Source: Brachionus manjavacas
Taxonomy: Eukaryota; Rotifera; Eurotatoria; Ploima; Brachionidae
Assembly: GCA_019054805.1 (NCBI GenBank)
Contig: JAHQIY010000013.1
Span: 1,240,001 to 1,304,000 of the forward strand
DNA: 64,000 nucleotides
Direction of reading: 5' to 3'
Part shown: positions 14,101-24,475 of the stretch, in pieces
Position numbering within the stretch: the first letter of the stretch is position 1
How the letters are laid out: each line of letters starts with the position of its first letter
Program-made: the position numbers and the translations under genes
The notes under the pieces: model-generated
The model's database searches: none
The model's input: only the letters and a program-made list of their open reading frames with translations
Told to the model about the DNA's origin: nothing

Positions 14101-17100
14101 TAAATGCTCATGTCAAAAATTATTTTTTAAAACATTTCGTGGCTACTTGACAAAAGCCAATTTTATGAGAATTGGAAGGAAATTCACTTGAGAAAAAAAT
14201 TAATTTTTTTGAGGAATTGTCAATAAAAAAGACTTAATTGAACTAAATTTTTTTACTAAAATAACTGAATCTTTTTTCTTTCAGATGACAAATTTAAATC
14301 ACAAATATTTCCGTCAACATTTTGAAGACGCACTTTCTCTTGGCCGTCCATTATTAATTGAAGATGCAGGCGAAGAGCTTGACCCTGTGTTGGACAACGT
14401 GTTGGAGATGAATTTTATCAAAATAGGATCCTCGTATAAAGTAAAAGTCGGTGATCGAGAAATAGATATAGGAAAAGGATTCCGTTTGTACATAACCACA
14501 AAACTCGGAAATCCCTCCTACACTCCTGAGATATCAGCCAAAACATCCATAATTGACTTCACTGTTACCATGAAAGGTCTCGAGGATCAACTATTGGGCC
14601 GAGTGATCAACACAGAGAAAAAAGAACTCGAGAGTGAAAGACTAAAGCTTCTGGAAGATGTGCAATCGAACAAGAAAAAGATGAAAGAGCTCGAAGACAA
14701 CTTGTTGTACCGATTGACGAGTACTCAGGGCTCTTTGGTAGATGACGAAAATTTGATCAACGTCCTAAATGTAACCAAAACAACATCTATAGATGTGAGC
14801 CACAAACTTCAAGTTGCCGCTGAAACAAGCGAAAAAATAAATATAGCCCGTGAAGAATTCAGACCTGTGGCTACCAGGGGCAGCATTCTGTACTTTTTGA
14901 TTGTCGAAATGTCAATGGTAAACTTGATGTATCAGACTTCGTTGAGACAATTTTTGCAACTGTTCGATTTGTCTATGGAACACTCGCCCAAGTCACCCAT
15001 CACTTCAAAGCGCATTCAAAATATCATCGAGTACATGACTTACGAAATGTTCCGCTACACGGTCAGGGGCTTTTATGAGGAGCACAAATTCATGTTCACT
15101 CTACTCCTGGCGCTCAAAATCGACTTGCATTCAAACCGAATCAGACACGAAGAATTCCAGACATTGATAAAAGGAGGAGCATCTCTTGATTTGAATGTAG
15201 TGCAGCCTAAGCCATGCAAGTGGATTACGGACTCTACATGGCTAAATTTGGTCGAATTGAGCAAACTGTACCAGTTCTCGGCCATTTTGGAGCAAATACC
15301 GCGCAATGAAAAGCAATGGAAGCAATGGTTTGACAAGGACGCGCCCGAGGAAGAAGCGATCCCTGACGGCTACAGCAATTCCTTGGACATATTCCGCAAG
15401 CTGCTTTTGATCAGATCTTGGTGTCCCGATCGAACTCTGCCTCAGGCCAGAAAATACATTGCCGACTCGATTGGCGAAAAATTTGTCGAAGGAGTTATTC
15501 TTGACTTGGAAAAAATGTTCGAGGAGTCGGAGCCTCGGACCCCTTTGGTGTGCTTTTTGTCAATGGGCTCGGACCCGACCACCACAATTGAGCAATTGGC
15601 AAAGCGAAAATCAATCGAAGCCAAAGCTATCAGTATGGGACAAGGACAGGAAATCCACGCGAGAAGACTGGTGAACTCGGCAATGGCCTCTGGTGGCTGG
15701 GTGCTGCTTCAAAATTGCCACTTGTCGCTCGATTTTTGTGACGAAATTCTGGACATTTTGATTGTCAGCGAGCAAATTCACGACAACTTCCGAATTTGGA
15801 TCACAACCGAGCCCCATGCCAAATTTCCCATCGGTCTTCTCCAAATATCCTTAAAATACACAGCCGAGCCTCCGCAAGGCATCAAAGCGGGCCTCAAGCG
15901 GACCTTCCAGGGCCTCAGCGCCGACTTTCTCGAAATATCCAACTTGCCACAGTGGAAGCCTCTTCTGTACGGCGTTTCCTTTCTGCACACAATTGTGCAA
16001 GAGAGACGAAAATTTGGACCTCTCGGATGGAACATTCCCTACGAGTTCAACGCCTCAGACTACAATGCAACAGTGCAGTTTATTCAAAACCATCTGGACG
16101 AGCTGGACATCAAGCGAGGCATTTCGTGGACCACTGTGCGCTACATGATCGGCGAGTGCCAATACGGCGGTCGTGTCACAGACGACTTTGACAAACGACT
16201 CCTGAACACGTTCACTTTGAAATGGTTTGGCGAGAACATGTTCGCGCCAACTTTCTTTTTCAATGACAAAAGCTATCCGCTGCCCAAGTTTAATCGAATG
16301 GAAGACTTGATGAACTTCATAGGCTCGTTGTCGGCCAACGATAGACCAGAGGTGTTCGGTCTGCACGCCAACGCAGATATCACCTATCAAACAAACACAG
16401 CCAAGACTGTGCTGGACACAATTTTGAACATTCAGCCCAAAGAGTCCAGCGGTGGCACTGGGGAAACCCGCGAAGCCGTCGTCTACCGAATTGCCCAAGA
16501 TATGCTCGACAAACTGCCGCCAGATTACATTCCTCATGAGGTCAAAGCACGGCTCATAAAAATGGACCCGCTCACGTCCATGAACATTTTTTTGAGACAA
16601 GAAATCGACCGAATGCAAAAGGTGATTGTCACTGTGCGAAGAACTCTGGTCGACTTGAAATTGGCAATTGACGGCACCATAATAATGAACGAGAATTTGC
16701 GCAATGCACTCGATTTTATTTACGATGCCAAAATTCCAACTCTTTGGCAGAAGATCTCGTGGGAGTCGTCAACACTGGGATTTTGGTTCACCGAGTTAAT
16801 TGAACGAAACAACCAGTTTAGAAAGTGGATTTTCGAAGAGAAGCCTCTGTGCTTTTGGATGACAGGTTTTTTTAATGCGCAAGGATTCCTAACTGCCATG
16901 AGACAAGAAGTCACACGGATGAACAAGGACAAAGGTTGGGCCTTGGACACTGTAACTCTGACCAATGAAGTGACTAGTAAAATGAAAGATGAAGTAACTG
17001 CACCACCAAGTGTTGGTGTTTATGTGTACGGTTTGTTTCTGGAAGGAGCTGCCTGGAGTAAGACCAACTCACGCTTGGTCGAATCAAAAAATAAGATTCT

Positions 17101-17308
17101 CTTTGATCCGATGCCTGTGGTCCACATTTCGGCGACAAGCAGTGCCGAAGCAGCCAATTTGAACAAGAACCAAAATTATGTTTGTCCAATTTACAAGAAA
17201 CCCAAGCGAACAGACCGAACTTTTATTGCAACCATAAATTTGAGAACTAACATTGCACCTGAAACTTGGACTCTTAGAGGAACTTGTTTGTTATGTGACA
17301 CTAAATAG
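2127..17308 (+). CDS. DNAH5: Axonemal outer-arm dynein heavy chain, DNAH5/DNAH8 type (5' partial)
   Basis: This is the microtubule motor of the outer dynein arm. Exons: 2127-6109, 7756-7919, 8005-8127, 8656-8725, 8780-9033, 9261-9579, 9637-11241, 14285-17308; all phases agree, giving about 3,180 aa ending at a TAG. The visible protein starts in the linker ([17 protein letters not shown]); the N-terminal tail of roughly 1,400 residues must lie upstream of the window. P-loops: AAA1 GPAGTGKTE near 3713, AAA2 GPSGAGKT near 4559, AAA3 GEQGTAKT near 5540, AAA4 GVGGSGKQS near 8948. AAA1 Walker B is in [10 protein letters not shown]. Stalk coiled coils span about 9950-10270 and 10620-10910 around the microtubule-binding tip. 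AAA5, AAA6 and the C-terminal domain are in the last exon. Near-verbatim DNAH5/8 segments such as [20 protein letters not shown] make the family secure; DNAH5 versus DNAH8 is not resolved. An alternative cassette exon lies at 8247-8372. A poly(A) signal AATAAA is at 17389-17394. Confidence 0.95.
6110..7755. other. Dynein intron with an inverted-repeat element
   Basis: This intron is flanked by GTAAGA and ..TTTAAAAAAG, between codons QLTK and VKMLPTP. It contains a foldback element at about 7120-7455, described separately. The rest is AT-rich with no coding signal that I can support. Confidence 0.6.
7120..7455. repeat. Foldback (inverted-repeat) element in dynein intron
   Basis: The left arm contains GGAGGGGCATT, then TTTTGGAACAAA, TTTTTTTAGTTTAGGTCT and CAGCTTTG. 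The right arm carries the same blocks in reverse complement: CAAAGCTGG, AGACCTAAACTAAAAAAA, TTTGTTCCAAAA and AATGCCCCTGG. The arms are about 120-140 bp and imperfect, around a short AT-rich loop. No coding capacity is seen, so it looks like a non-autonomous DNA transposon; superfamily undetermined. Confidence 0.6.
8005..8127 (+). other. DNAH5: Dynein cassette exon, version 1 (conserved copy)
   Basis: This 123-nt exon encodes the segment between the AAA3 large domain and AAA4, from [17 protein letters not shown] to YFVDFM(R). It begins by completing an AG|G arginine codon and ends with two bases of another (AG|G). The acceptor is TTTTTTATCAG and the donor GTAATTTT. The family normally reads ..VISDRF..WF..L...VEEE.G....YFVDFLRDAPE, so this is the ancestral version. 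Its length is a multiple of three, so replacement by, or addition of, the neighbouring copy keeps the frame. Confidence 0.85.
8247..8372 (+). other. DNAH5: Duplicated dynein cassette exon, version 2 (probable alternative exon)
   Basis: The intron after 8127 contains a second exon-like block of 126 nt with no stop. It reads [20 protein letters not shown].. and ends ..PIFWSFL(K). It aligns end to end with the 8005-8127 exon: RF at the start, one D, WF.KTI.R, acidic residues, and F.xF before the final basic residue. It has an AG acceptor (TTGAATAG), a GTATTG donor and exactly the same phase at both ends. At the DNA level the two copies are very divergent, so the duplication is old and the reading frame has been kept. 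Mutually exclusive splicing is the simplest reading; inclusion of both or decay cannot be excluded from sequence alone. Confidence 0.7.
11242..14284. other. Large last intron of the dynein gene
   Basis: This intron runs from GTAAATATT to TTTCTTTCAG, joining ..NDLQ to [10 protein letters not shown]. At 3.04 kb it is by far the longest intron of the gene inside the window. Most of it is AT-rich without structure. An antisense stretch at about 13755-14026 has unusually coding-like composition and is listed separately. Confidence 0.8.
13755..14026 (-). pseudogene. Antisense coding-like segment inside dynein intron (unidentified)
   Basis: On the minus strand an AG acceptor (AATTTTCAAATTTTCAG, near 14042-14027) is followed by an open stretch beginning [20 protein letters not shown] and continuing [12 protein letters not shown] second open stretch lower down, about 13870-13755, reads [20 protein letters not shown], then [12 protein letters not shown], and ends at a GTAAAA donor-like site. 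The composition is clearly less AT-biased than the surrounding intron. I could not connect the two stretches with matching splice phases, and no other exons are apparent. It may be a fragment of a moved or decayed gene, or two exons of a nested gene. Function unknown. Confidence 0.3.
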
Positions 17309-17620
17309 ATTGAGCCTTTTTTTTCATTTTGTATCAATTTTGAAATCACTTGTTTATTTTTTTATTTTTACTTTAACTCTGTTTCTTAAATAAACTTTTT
17401 AGTAAAGCATTTTACAAATTTAAAAATAAGATGCTTGAGCCAACACACAAATAATTGAATAAACGTAAGTTCATTTATTTTCAGAAAAAAAAAATTTCGC
17501 ACTAGCCGATTCAAGAAAGTAAAAAATTTTTAAGATAAAAATCAAGTTAAATTTAAAAAAGAAAAATTTATATCAAAAGTATTTTTTAAATGAACAATTT
17601 AAAAAAAATCAAACTCGTGA
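17309..17620. other. Dynein 3' UTR and spacer
   Basis: This stretch holds the 3' untranslated region of the dynein gene with AATAAA at 17389-17394 and a second AATAAA-like site (GAATAAAC) near 17457-17463. The remainder is AT-rich with nothing else seen. Confidence 0.6.
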
Positions 17621-20390
17621 TTAGTAGTAGTAGTAGTAGTAGTAAAATAAATTGCTGTACAGATTTCTCTAAAAGAGTGCTATGCACTTAGCCCGGTAGG
17701 CTTTAGCAGCTTCCATTCATTTTGAAACCACTCATCCAATCTCGCCTTGAACTTGTTCAATGTTTCGGCTTCAATCACGCTATTAGGTAGACTGTTCCAC
17801 AAAGTCACAATACGATTAATCAAAAACTCGTGTCTAGCATTACATCGCCTTGTCTTTTCTCGTCTTAAATTACTCTTGTTTCCCCTTAACTTAAGAATAT
17901 GATTTGTCGATGAAGAGGCATAATTTAATCCATTTTCCAAATCAACTGATTCCATTACTTTTATAATTTTATAAATTTGGATAAATCACCTCTTTTTCTT
18001 CTAAACTCCAAGGAAGTGAGGTCTAGCTTTTTCAGCGCTTGATGCTTTTGACCAGTTTAGTTGCTCTGCGTTGAACGCTTTCTAATAATTTGATATCCTT
18101 TTTTAGATGCGGGCACCACGCGCTTATACCGTAATCCAAATGAGGTCTAACAAAGATGAATATAAAATCCTGAGCGACTCGAGACCAATTTTTCTGAAAG
18201 AGTTCCTAATCATGCCAATACAGTGGTGTTCCGGATTTAGTAATTTACGATAATTTACGTAAAAAACAGTAAATTTACCGAATTTTACGTAAAATATTGT
18301 AAATTTACGTAAATTTACAAAAGTTAAAAAACGTAAATTTACTTGATTTTACGTAAAATTTGGTAAATTTCGATCATTCTACGTAAATTTATGTAAAAAA
18401 AAAAATGTCCAAAAAATTGAAATAATTTGGCACTTTTTAAAAAAATGAATTTTGTTATCCTTCAATATTTATATCCAAAATTATGAGAAAAAAAATTACC
18501 ATAATTTACGTAAATTTTGGTAAAATGTAATCAATTTAATGGTAAAAAATAGTAAAAAATGGTAAAAAATGATTATTTAAAATTTTAAATTAATTTGAAA
18601 AAAAATTTTTATTTCAATTTTTTACGTTAAAAAAATATTATAAGTTAAAATTGCTAACATCTCATAGAGAGCGCATTTGGGTATTTGAAATTGTTAAAAG
18701 AGAAATACCAGGTCAAAAAGATCAGAGAAAATTCTAAGCTATTTCTAAAGCTCCTTCAAAAAATAAAAAAAAATAAATTCATTAATTTTTGAAGGAGCTT
18801 TAGAAATAGCTTAGAATTTTCTCTGATCTTTTTGACCTGGTTTTTCTCTTTTAACAATTTCAAATACCCAAATGCGCTCTCTACTTAAATCTGCCTTTCA
18901 ACAAAAATAATAAAAATTAAAGTGTTTGAAAAATTATAACCAACCTAATAAAAATTTTTTTTCAAATTAATTTAAAATTTTAAATAATCATTTTTTACCA
19001 TTTTTTACTATTTTTTACCATTAAATTGATTACATTTTACCAAAATTTACGTAAATTATGGTAATTTTTTTTTTTCATAATTTTGGATATAAATTATGAA
19101 ATTCATTTTTTTTTAAAAATTTCCAAATTATTTCAATTTTTTGGACATTTTTTTTTACATAAATTTACGTAGAATGATCGAAATTTACCAAATTTTACGT
19201 AAAATCAAGTAAATTTACGTTTTTTAACTTTTGTAAATTTACGTAAATTTACAATATTTTACGTAAAATTCGGTAAATTTACTGTTTTTTACGTAAATTA
19301 TCGTAAATTACTAAATCCGGAACACCACTGTAGCTCTGTTTGCTTTATTTACGACTGAGTTTACTTAATGAGACCATTTCAAATCATTTGAAATTATAAC
19401 ACCCAGATCACGTTTTTGGTCTGATTTTGATAACTCATGCCGATTTCCATCTTTGTCATTCATCGAATAACTGAAACATTTGTTATGTTTACCTAGGTGC
19501 ATAACTTTGCATTTTTCGAGATTAAGATCGATTGACCATGTCCATGACCATTTGATCAAGTTATCAATGTCCTGTTGAAGCTTATGAGGACTGGTTTCTT
19601 CTCTATCCCAAACCCAAAAAATTTTACTTTCGTCTGCATATAGCTTACATAATAGAGTCAGATTTTCTGGGAGATCATTAATAAATAAATAAATAGTAAT
19701 GGGCCCAGCACGGACCCTTGAGAGACTCCACTAATTACATTACCCCATTCTGATGAAACATTTCCCAATACCACTCTTTGTTTCCTGTGTTATAGAAAAT
19801 CCTCAATCCATTTACCAATTTTATTCTTTCTATTCCTATAGAAGCTCGTGTAGTTACTTAAATGCAGTAAGTCGGAATCAGTGTACCAAGTCTCGCAAAA
19901 AAACATTAAATGGGGATTGTATTCAAAAATAACTGATTCTAAATCAACAGTCTTATTTCTTACTGATGTAGGATTTGAATCGATACATTTGAATTTACAA
20001 TAATTGTTGTTAGGTGATAATTTCTTTTCCTTTTGCTCAATTTGAATATTTTGAATTTTTCCAATTGGCCTTTGATCTAAAGACTTATTTTCTCTAAACA
20101 AATCTGAGAAAAATTGAGTATAATCGGAAACCGGAACTGGAGCATTATGTTGAATAGACAAGAAATAGAATTTGAAAATATGTTTTTACTCCATTTTACA
20201 TGGTAATGATTGAAAGGCAAATTAGAGTTAAGGTTTGAGCGTGAATTTGGAACTGAATTTGTATTTGAAATTGGAATTAGGTTTGAATTTAAATTTGTAT
20301 GAGAGTTCGAAATTGAAATTGAATTTGAACTTTGAATTGTATTTAATGCTGAGGTTGGAGTGGAAATGCTAATTATAATTCGTGGTTCTT
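17621..20390 (-). mobile_element. Degraded LINE (endonuclease + RT) split by a nested Tc1-type palindrome
   Basis: Read on the minus strand, the 5' side (about 20390-20160) is an Asn/Ser-rich low-complexity stretch. It is followed by an endonuclease-like N-terminus containing VIFEYNPHLMFFCETWYTDS (near 19900). The sequence then jumps (GKWIEDFL) to the second half of a reverse transcriptase: GVSQGSVLGPLL-like near 19740-19690, a YADE-type version of the catalytic YADD box, then LNLEKCKVMHLGKHNKCF. After the nested insertion at 18221-19330 it resumes with the conserved LINE C-terminus ([18 protein letters not shown], then FLINRIVTLWNSLPNSVIEA). It ends in a (TAC)n tail at 17621-17643. Much of the RT is missing and the catalytic box is altered, so it is a dead internally deleted copy. 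Jockey/CR1-like by its C-terminal motifs. Confidence 0.75.
18221..19330. mobile_element. Tc1/mariner-type 1.1-kb palindromic element (TA target duplication)
   Basis: The element starts CAGTGGTGTTCCGGATTTAG and ends with the exact reverse complement, flanked on both sides by TA (18219-18220 and 19331-19332). The two halves are complementary almost throughout, with the centre near 18778; even the internal block with AGAGAGCGCATTTGGGTATT is mirrored. The outer arms consist of many copies of TTTACGTAAA-like words. TA duplication and CAGTG ends are the Tc1/mariner signature. It carries no transposase and sits inside the LINE at 17621-20390, so it is younger than that LINE. Confidence 0.85.
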
Positions 20391-20673
20391 TTATTAAATG
20401 ACTTTAAATAACTTCTTTTTTGCGTAATATAATTAATACCCATTTTTTTATTAAAAAATACCATAAATTTAATAAAACATCCTGATAAAAAAAATATTTG
20501 AAAATATAAAAATATTTTATATTTAAAAATATATTATATCAAATAAAAAATATTTGTTTTAATGATCTAATAATAAATTGATAAAAATATTATCAATTTT
20601 ACCGATTTTCTACTTAATTGATTAAAAGTATACTTTTTAAAATTAAAAAACACCTAAATTGTCACCATAAATA

Positions 20674-21236
20674 AATGGCATATGATTGGAACAAACGTGA
20701 CAAGCGAATAGTTCATTATAAAGGCAGTTATTATATTAAATCGGGCAAAGAAGAAGATAAGCCAACAAAAGAAACAATGAAGCAACGTCTTTAAGATATC
20801 AACAATCAAAACTGGTCAACATTCGATGAAATGATGCAAAGTATTTATTCGTTTCACCAAGTCAATATCAATCCCGCAAATTGGAAGTTGAGCCTGTATC
20901 TTGTTCTTTTTGGCTCAAACACTACAAGTGCAATCATGTAATTTCGTGTTCGTTTAGACTCCAGTTACTGGATTTCAGCTCAATTGGCTTGGATTTGCCG
21001 ATACATAACAGAAAGAAGTGCTCCTGCTAAAACTCTAAAAAGTCTTCAAATTCAACCGTCTGATCTAAGAGAACCAGAAGAGAATTTGATATTCGACGTT
21101 GATGAATCAGTTCCAGGACCAAGTAGCAAGCGACAAAAAACTACTGAAAGTGTGAGTAAAATGTGAAAATGTGCGAAACGTGTGGTAAGCCTTTACAAAA
21201 AAAATTATATTATTTTTGTCCAAAAAATAGATGAAA
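20674..21236 (+). mobile_element. MULE-type transposase relic (SWIM zinc finger region)
   Basis: Broken translations give MAYDWNKRDKRIVHYKGSYY, then a SWIM-like finger SCSFWLKHYKCNHVI near 20905-20945. A C-terminal stretch KTLKSLQIQPSDLREPEEN follows, then DESVPGPSSKRQKTTES, and a distal CETCGKPLQKKLYYFCPKN near 21170-21225. A SWIM finger followed by a Cys-rich tail is the usual C-terminal end of Mutator-like transposases. Several stops and frame changes interrupt it, and the second cysteine of the SWIM finger appears to be replaced by Phe. No terminal inverted repeats were located. Confidence 0.5.
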
Positions 21237-22834
21237 ACAAAAAAATTAACTAGTTAAAAAAAAATTTGAGTAATTTTTTGTTTTTTTTGGTATTTTTTAT
21301 TAAATTTGGAAATAAATATATTTTTTGTTGTTTATTTATTAAAAATATTATGCAATATATTATTTTATTATGATTTAATAACTTTATGGTAATTTTTATT
21401 AAAACAATGATATTTTTTATTAAATATATGATATACAAGTTTTAACGTCCCTTCTTTTTGACTAGGAAATAATAATCAAAAAGAAGCTTTTTCAATAGAA
21501 AATACCTCTCAAGAAAAATACAAAGAACCTTTGAGGATTTTAAAGACACAACAAAAAAGGTCAAAAATTTTTTCAAAAAAAAATACTGGGCAATTCAGAA
21601 AAAATTCAAATTTTTAATTTTATGATATCTTTTAAAAGATCTTGACCAAAAAAAAATTTGAAATCAGACCACCCTTTCAAAAGTTATATGAACTTAAAGT
21701 CTAAATGGGTTTAATACTTAAAATGAAATATCCTGGTTATATCTTGGCTTTTAGAAAAAATTTTTTTGAATGATTAAAAAAAAATGAGGAATTCAAAAAA
21801 AATAATAGTTAGCTCATTCCAATAAAAAATTATCTTACAGTCCCGAAAAACCAGAAAATAGGGCATTTAGCTGTTTAGGACCCTACATGTCATTGGACCG
21901 TCGACCAGAAAAAAAAGTTTTCTTAACCTAATTTCAGTGTCTAAAACAAAGTAAAAATGTAAATCCTGCCTACCTAATATCCGATCGTTTTCACCAGTAA
22001 ATCAGAGTTTAAATCTTGTTGAGTATCAGAGTCATTTATTCGGATTAATTCTTCAAGTCTTAATTGATTATAAAACTTGCCCTTATTTGGACATAATTTA
22101 GACAGCTTTTTGTGGCAACCATTGCAAAGATATTTAAGTAATCAATACCTAAAGATGAAAGCGTCATCTTAAGCCATAATGAGGAAATTTTTGTACAAAA
22201 ACCATTTATTTTGATTAAACTATAAAAGTTACCCAATTCAAATTTGTAAAAATTCAAAAAAACTTTTTTTCATAGAAAAAAAATATCCACTCACTTAAAT
22301 ATCACTTAAATAGAACTAAAAAAAAAGATTTTCAGCCAAAATGTGCTAAAACTATGACTGATCATAAAGAATGAAAAAAACAAGTAGTTTACATAAATTC
22401 TAAATTGGCATATTCAAATTTATAAGAATTTATTAAAAAAATATCTGAGAAATAATATAACATTTTCATTAAAATTAATTTCATGAACCCGACACATATT
22501 TTTTTTGTTCTGCGATTTAAAATCTTTTCTGAATTTTTTTACTTTTTCTTTTTTAATGCATTATGTTAACCTTTAACTTATTTATTATTTTCCGGACATG
22601 TTAGGTTCTGGTGGTTTTGCGGTTATAACATGAAATAATAAATAAAAAATACAAATTAAAACTTTAGTAACAAATGTTGACTTCCTGGCTAAACAAATAA
22701 TAAAGAAAATAAAAAACAGGAAGAACGAAAATTGTAATAAAGATATTAAAGTCCAATGTTTCATCATATATGTCTAATATTTTACAAAGTGTTAAATACT
22801 AACGATTTTCTAAACTTATGAGATCATACCGTGA

Positions 22835-23043
22835 AATTAAATTAGTTAGCTAAAGCCGGTGTTGTAATTTTAGAAGCAGTTACAACATTTCTCCCTCCTA
22901 AAGGATAAAATAACAAAAAAAAACTAAAATAATTGAATTTGAATTTAATTAATAATTTACATTAATTTTTAGCAATGTATATCGTGGAACCTACGCATTT
23001 CGGGAATCTTTAGTGGATTTAATAACTCAAGCTGTCAGTCCAT
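22835..23043 (+). pseudogene. Coding-like exon pair remnant, unidentified
   Basis: Two plus-strand stretches look like ordinary protein-coding exons in an otherwise AT-only region. The first, after a possible acceptor AAATTAAATTAG, reads LAKAGVVILEAVTTFLPPKG. The second, after TTAATTTTTAG near 22972, reads NVYRGTYAFRESLVDLITQA and then VSP before a stop near 23043. The expected donor after the first stretch is GA rather than GT (AAAG|GATAAA), so they do not form a valid intron as written. I do not recognise the protein. It may be the last exons of a decayed or duplicated gene. Confidence 0.3.
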
Positions 23044-23476
23044 AGTTTCGATTACTATTATTTATCATAATAATAATTTAAAATTAATTTCTTATTTGAA
23101 TAAAATGTTATAATCTACAAAGACTCTGTCATATAAAAAAGGAACAATATAGAAATATCATTTAAGGCCAAAATAATTTTTAGATCAAAAACATTTTAAA
23201 TTTACTGCAGAAGCATCTCTTTCACAAAAACTATTTTTATGTGGAATATTTCCAACATCCTTCACGTTTGTTTCCTCTACAAATTCAACGAAATACATCC
23301 GGATTTTTTTTAAATTGTCTTTATGGATTCAAATTTATGCATTCACTTTTCATGGAATTTTGATCCTGAGCATTCAAAAAGTTCGCTGCCAAAGTGAACC
23401 TTACGTGTTTTTTCAAACGCATATTTTAAATAAGATTGAAAGTTCTTGGAATAATAATTGTCCTATCTTCTCAAAT

Positions 23477-23787
23477 TAAAAAAAAAGCCCGAATAGCCGA
23501 ATGGTTTGCATGTTAGTCATGCAAGCAGAGAATAGATGGTTCAAAACCCACTGAAGGTGAAAAAATCTTCAAAATATCTCTGCATTACGGGGCGAATGTT
23601 TAAACCTCTTTCATCGTAAAAAAGGGGGCCAGTCTCGGCTGGGTAATAATTGCGGTGTAGATGATCATCTCGATGCAGTAGCCTCTGTGTCAGATCGGAA
23701 CAGCTGATCAAAAAGGTACTTGAAAAGGAGATGAGCGCCTCCCCATTATCCACTAGGATAGAATAAGGACAATTATCAAAAAAATTA
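23477..23787 (+). mobile_element. tRNA-derived SINE with 13-bp target duplication
   Basis: The 5' part resembles a tRNA gene. Its A box is TAGCCGAATGG, an anticodon-like hairpin is TGCAT-GTTAGTC-ATGCA, and its B box is GGTTCAAAACCC. Box spacing and a longer variable region suggest a Leu/Ser-type ancestor, but this is uncertain. A unique 3' body of about 230 bp follows. The unit is flanked by the direct repeat TATCTTCTCAAAT at 23464-23476 and 23788-23800. That is what a retroposed SINE leaves, and it argues against a real tRNA gene. Confidence 0.65.
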
Positions 23788-24179
23788 TATCTTCTCAAAT
23801 ATCACACAATTAATGCAAAAAAGTGTTGTTGAAGGTTTTTCATATTTTTCAAAAAAATATTTTTGAAAGAATACAAAAAATATGTATCCATTCGAATGAT
23901 TAGGTCTGGAAAAAAATGGAAAAATTTTAATGAGAGTAAATTTTCAATTCAATAATAAATTCTATAAATATTTTATAAAATATTGACTTATCCTAAAAAA
24001 GATTTTTTACGAATGAATTTTTCCTATTAATTTTATATCTAAATGAATACCATTAAACAATTTAATTAAGTGATTTTATGAGCAAAAGAAATATTTGTTG
24101 AAGCGTGGATCAGTTTAAGACTGGATTACAAAAAAATAAAAATCTAATAATAATAATAAATTGAGTCATAGCAGAAATC

Positions 24180-24475
24180 ACCCTGCGAGCAATCCAAAAC
24201 AACTTGAATCGCTATGATGGCAGGTTATGCGTTTGGCGAGAAAGAATGTGGGACGATGAGTGTTCGAGCTAAGACCCCCCCCCCCAGTCTTAGCGTAAAC
24301 GCTTCTGGGGAGTGCCCAGGCCTTCAACTCACCGTCTCACTGACCGGGCCATGGTTGATCGTTGAGGTTTAGGTGGTGGTGGTGTTCGTGCAGGCACGAT
24401 GTATGTCGTGGCGGACCTTGAAGCTGTTAAGGGTTGGAGCGTTGACTGTCAAGGACGCGAGGCTAACCAAAACCA
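24180..24475. other. GC-rich anomalous patch with C-tract
   Basis: About 300 bp here have a base composition near or above 50% GC in surroundings that are well below 30%. It contains a run of about ten C (near 24276-24287), a hairpin-like AGTCTTAGCG..CGCTTCTGGG region and GGTGGTGGTGG-like repeats. No reading frame is convincing on either strand. It could be the untranslated end of a retroelement, a structured RNA gene or a foreign insertion; I cannot decide. Confidence 0.35.

Noticed and set aside
22585-22767. Small hydrophobic minus-strand gene
   Set aside because: The peptide is 60 aa long, rich in F, I and L as AT-rich DNA produces by chance, and no family or splice context was found.
23488-23560. 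Functional tRNA gene
   Set aside because: Stem pairing is poor, and the unit continues into a non-tRNA body bounded by a 13-bp direct repeat, so a SINE is the better reading.
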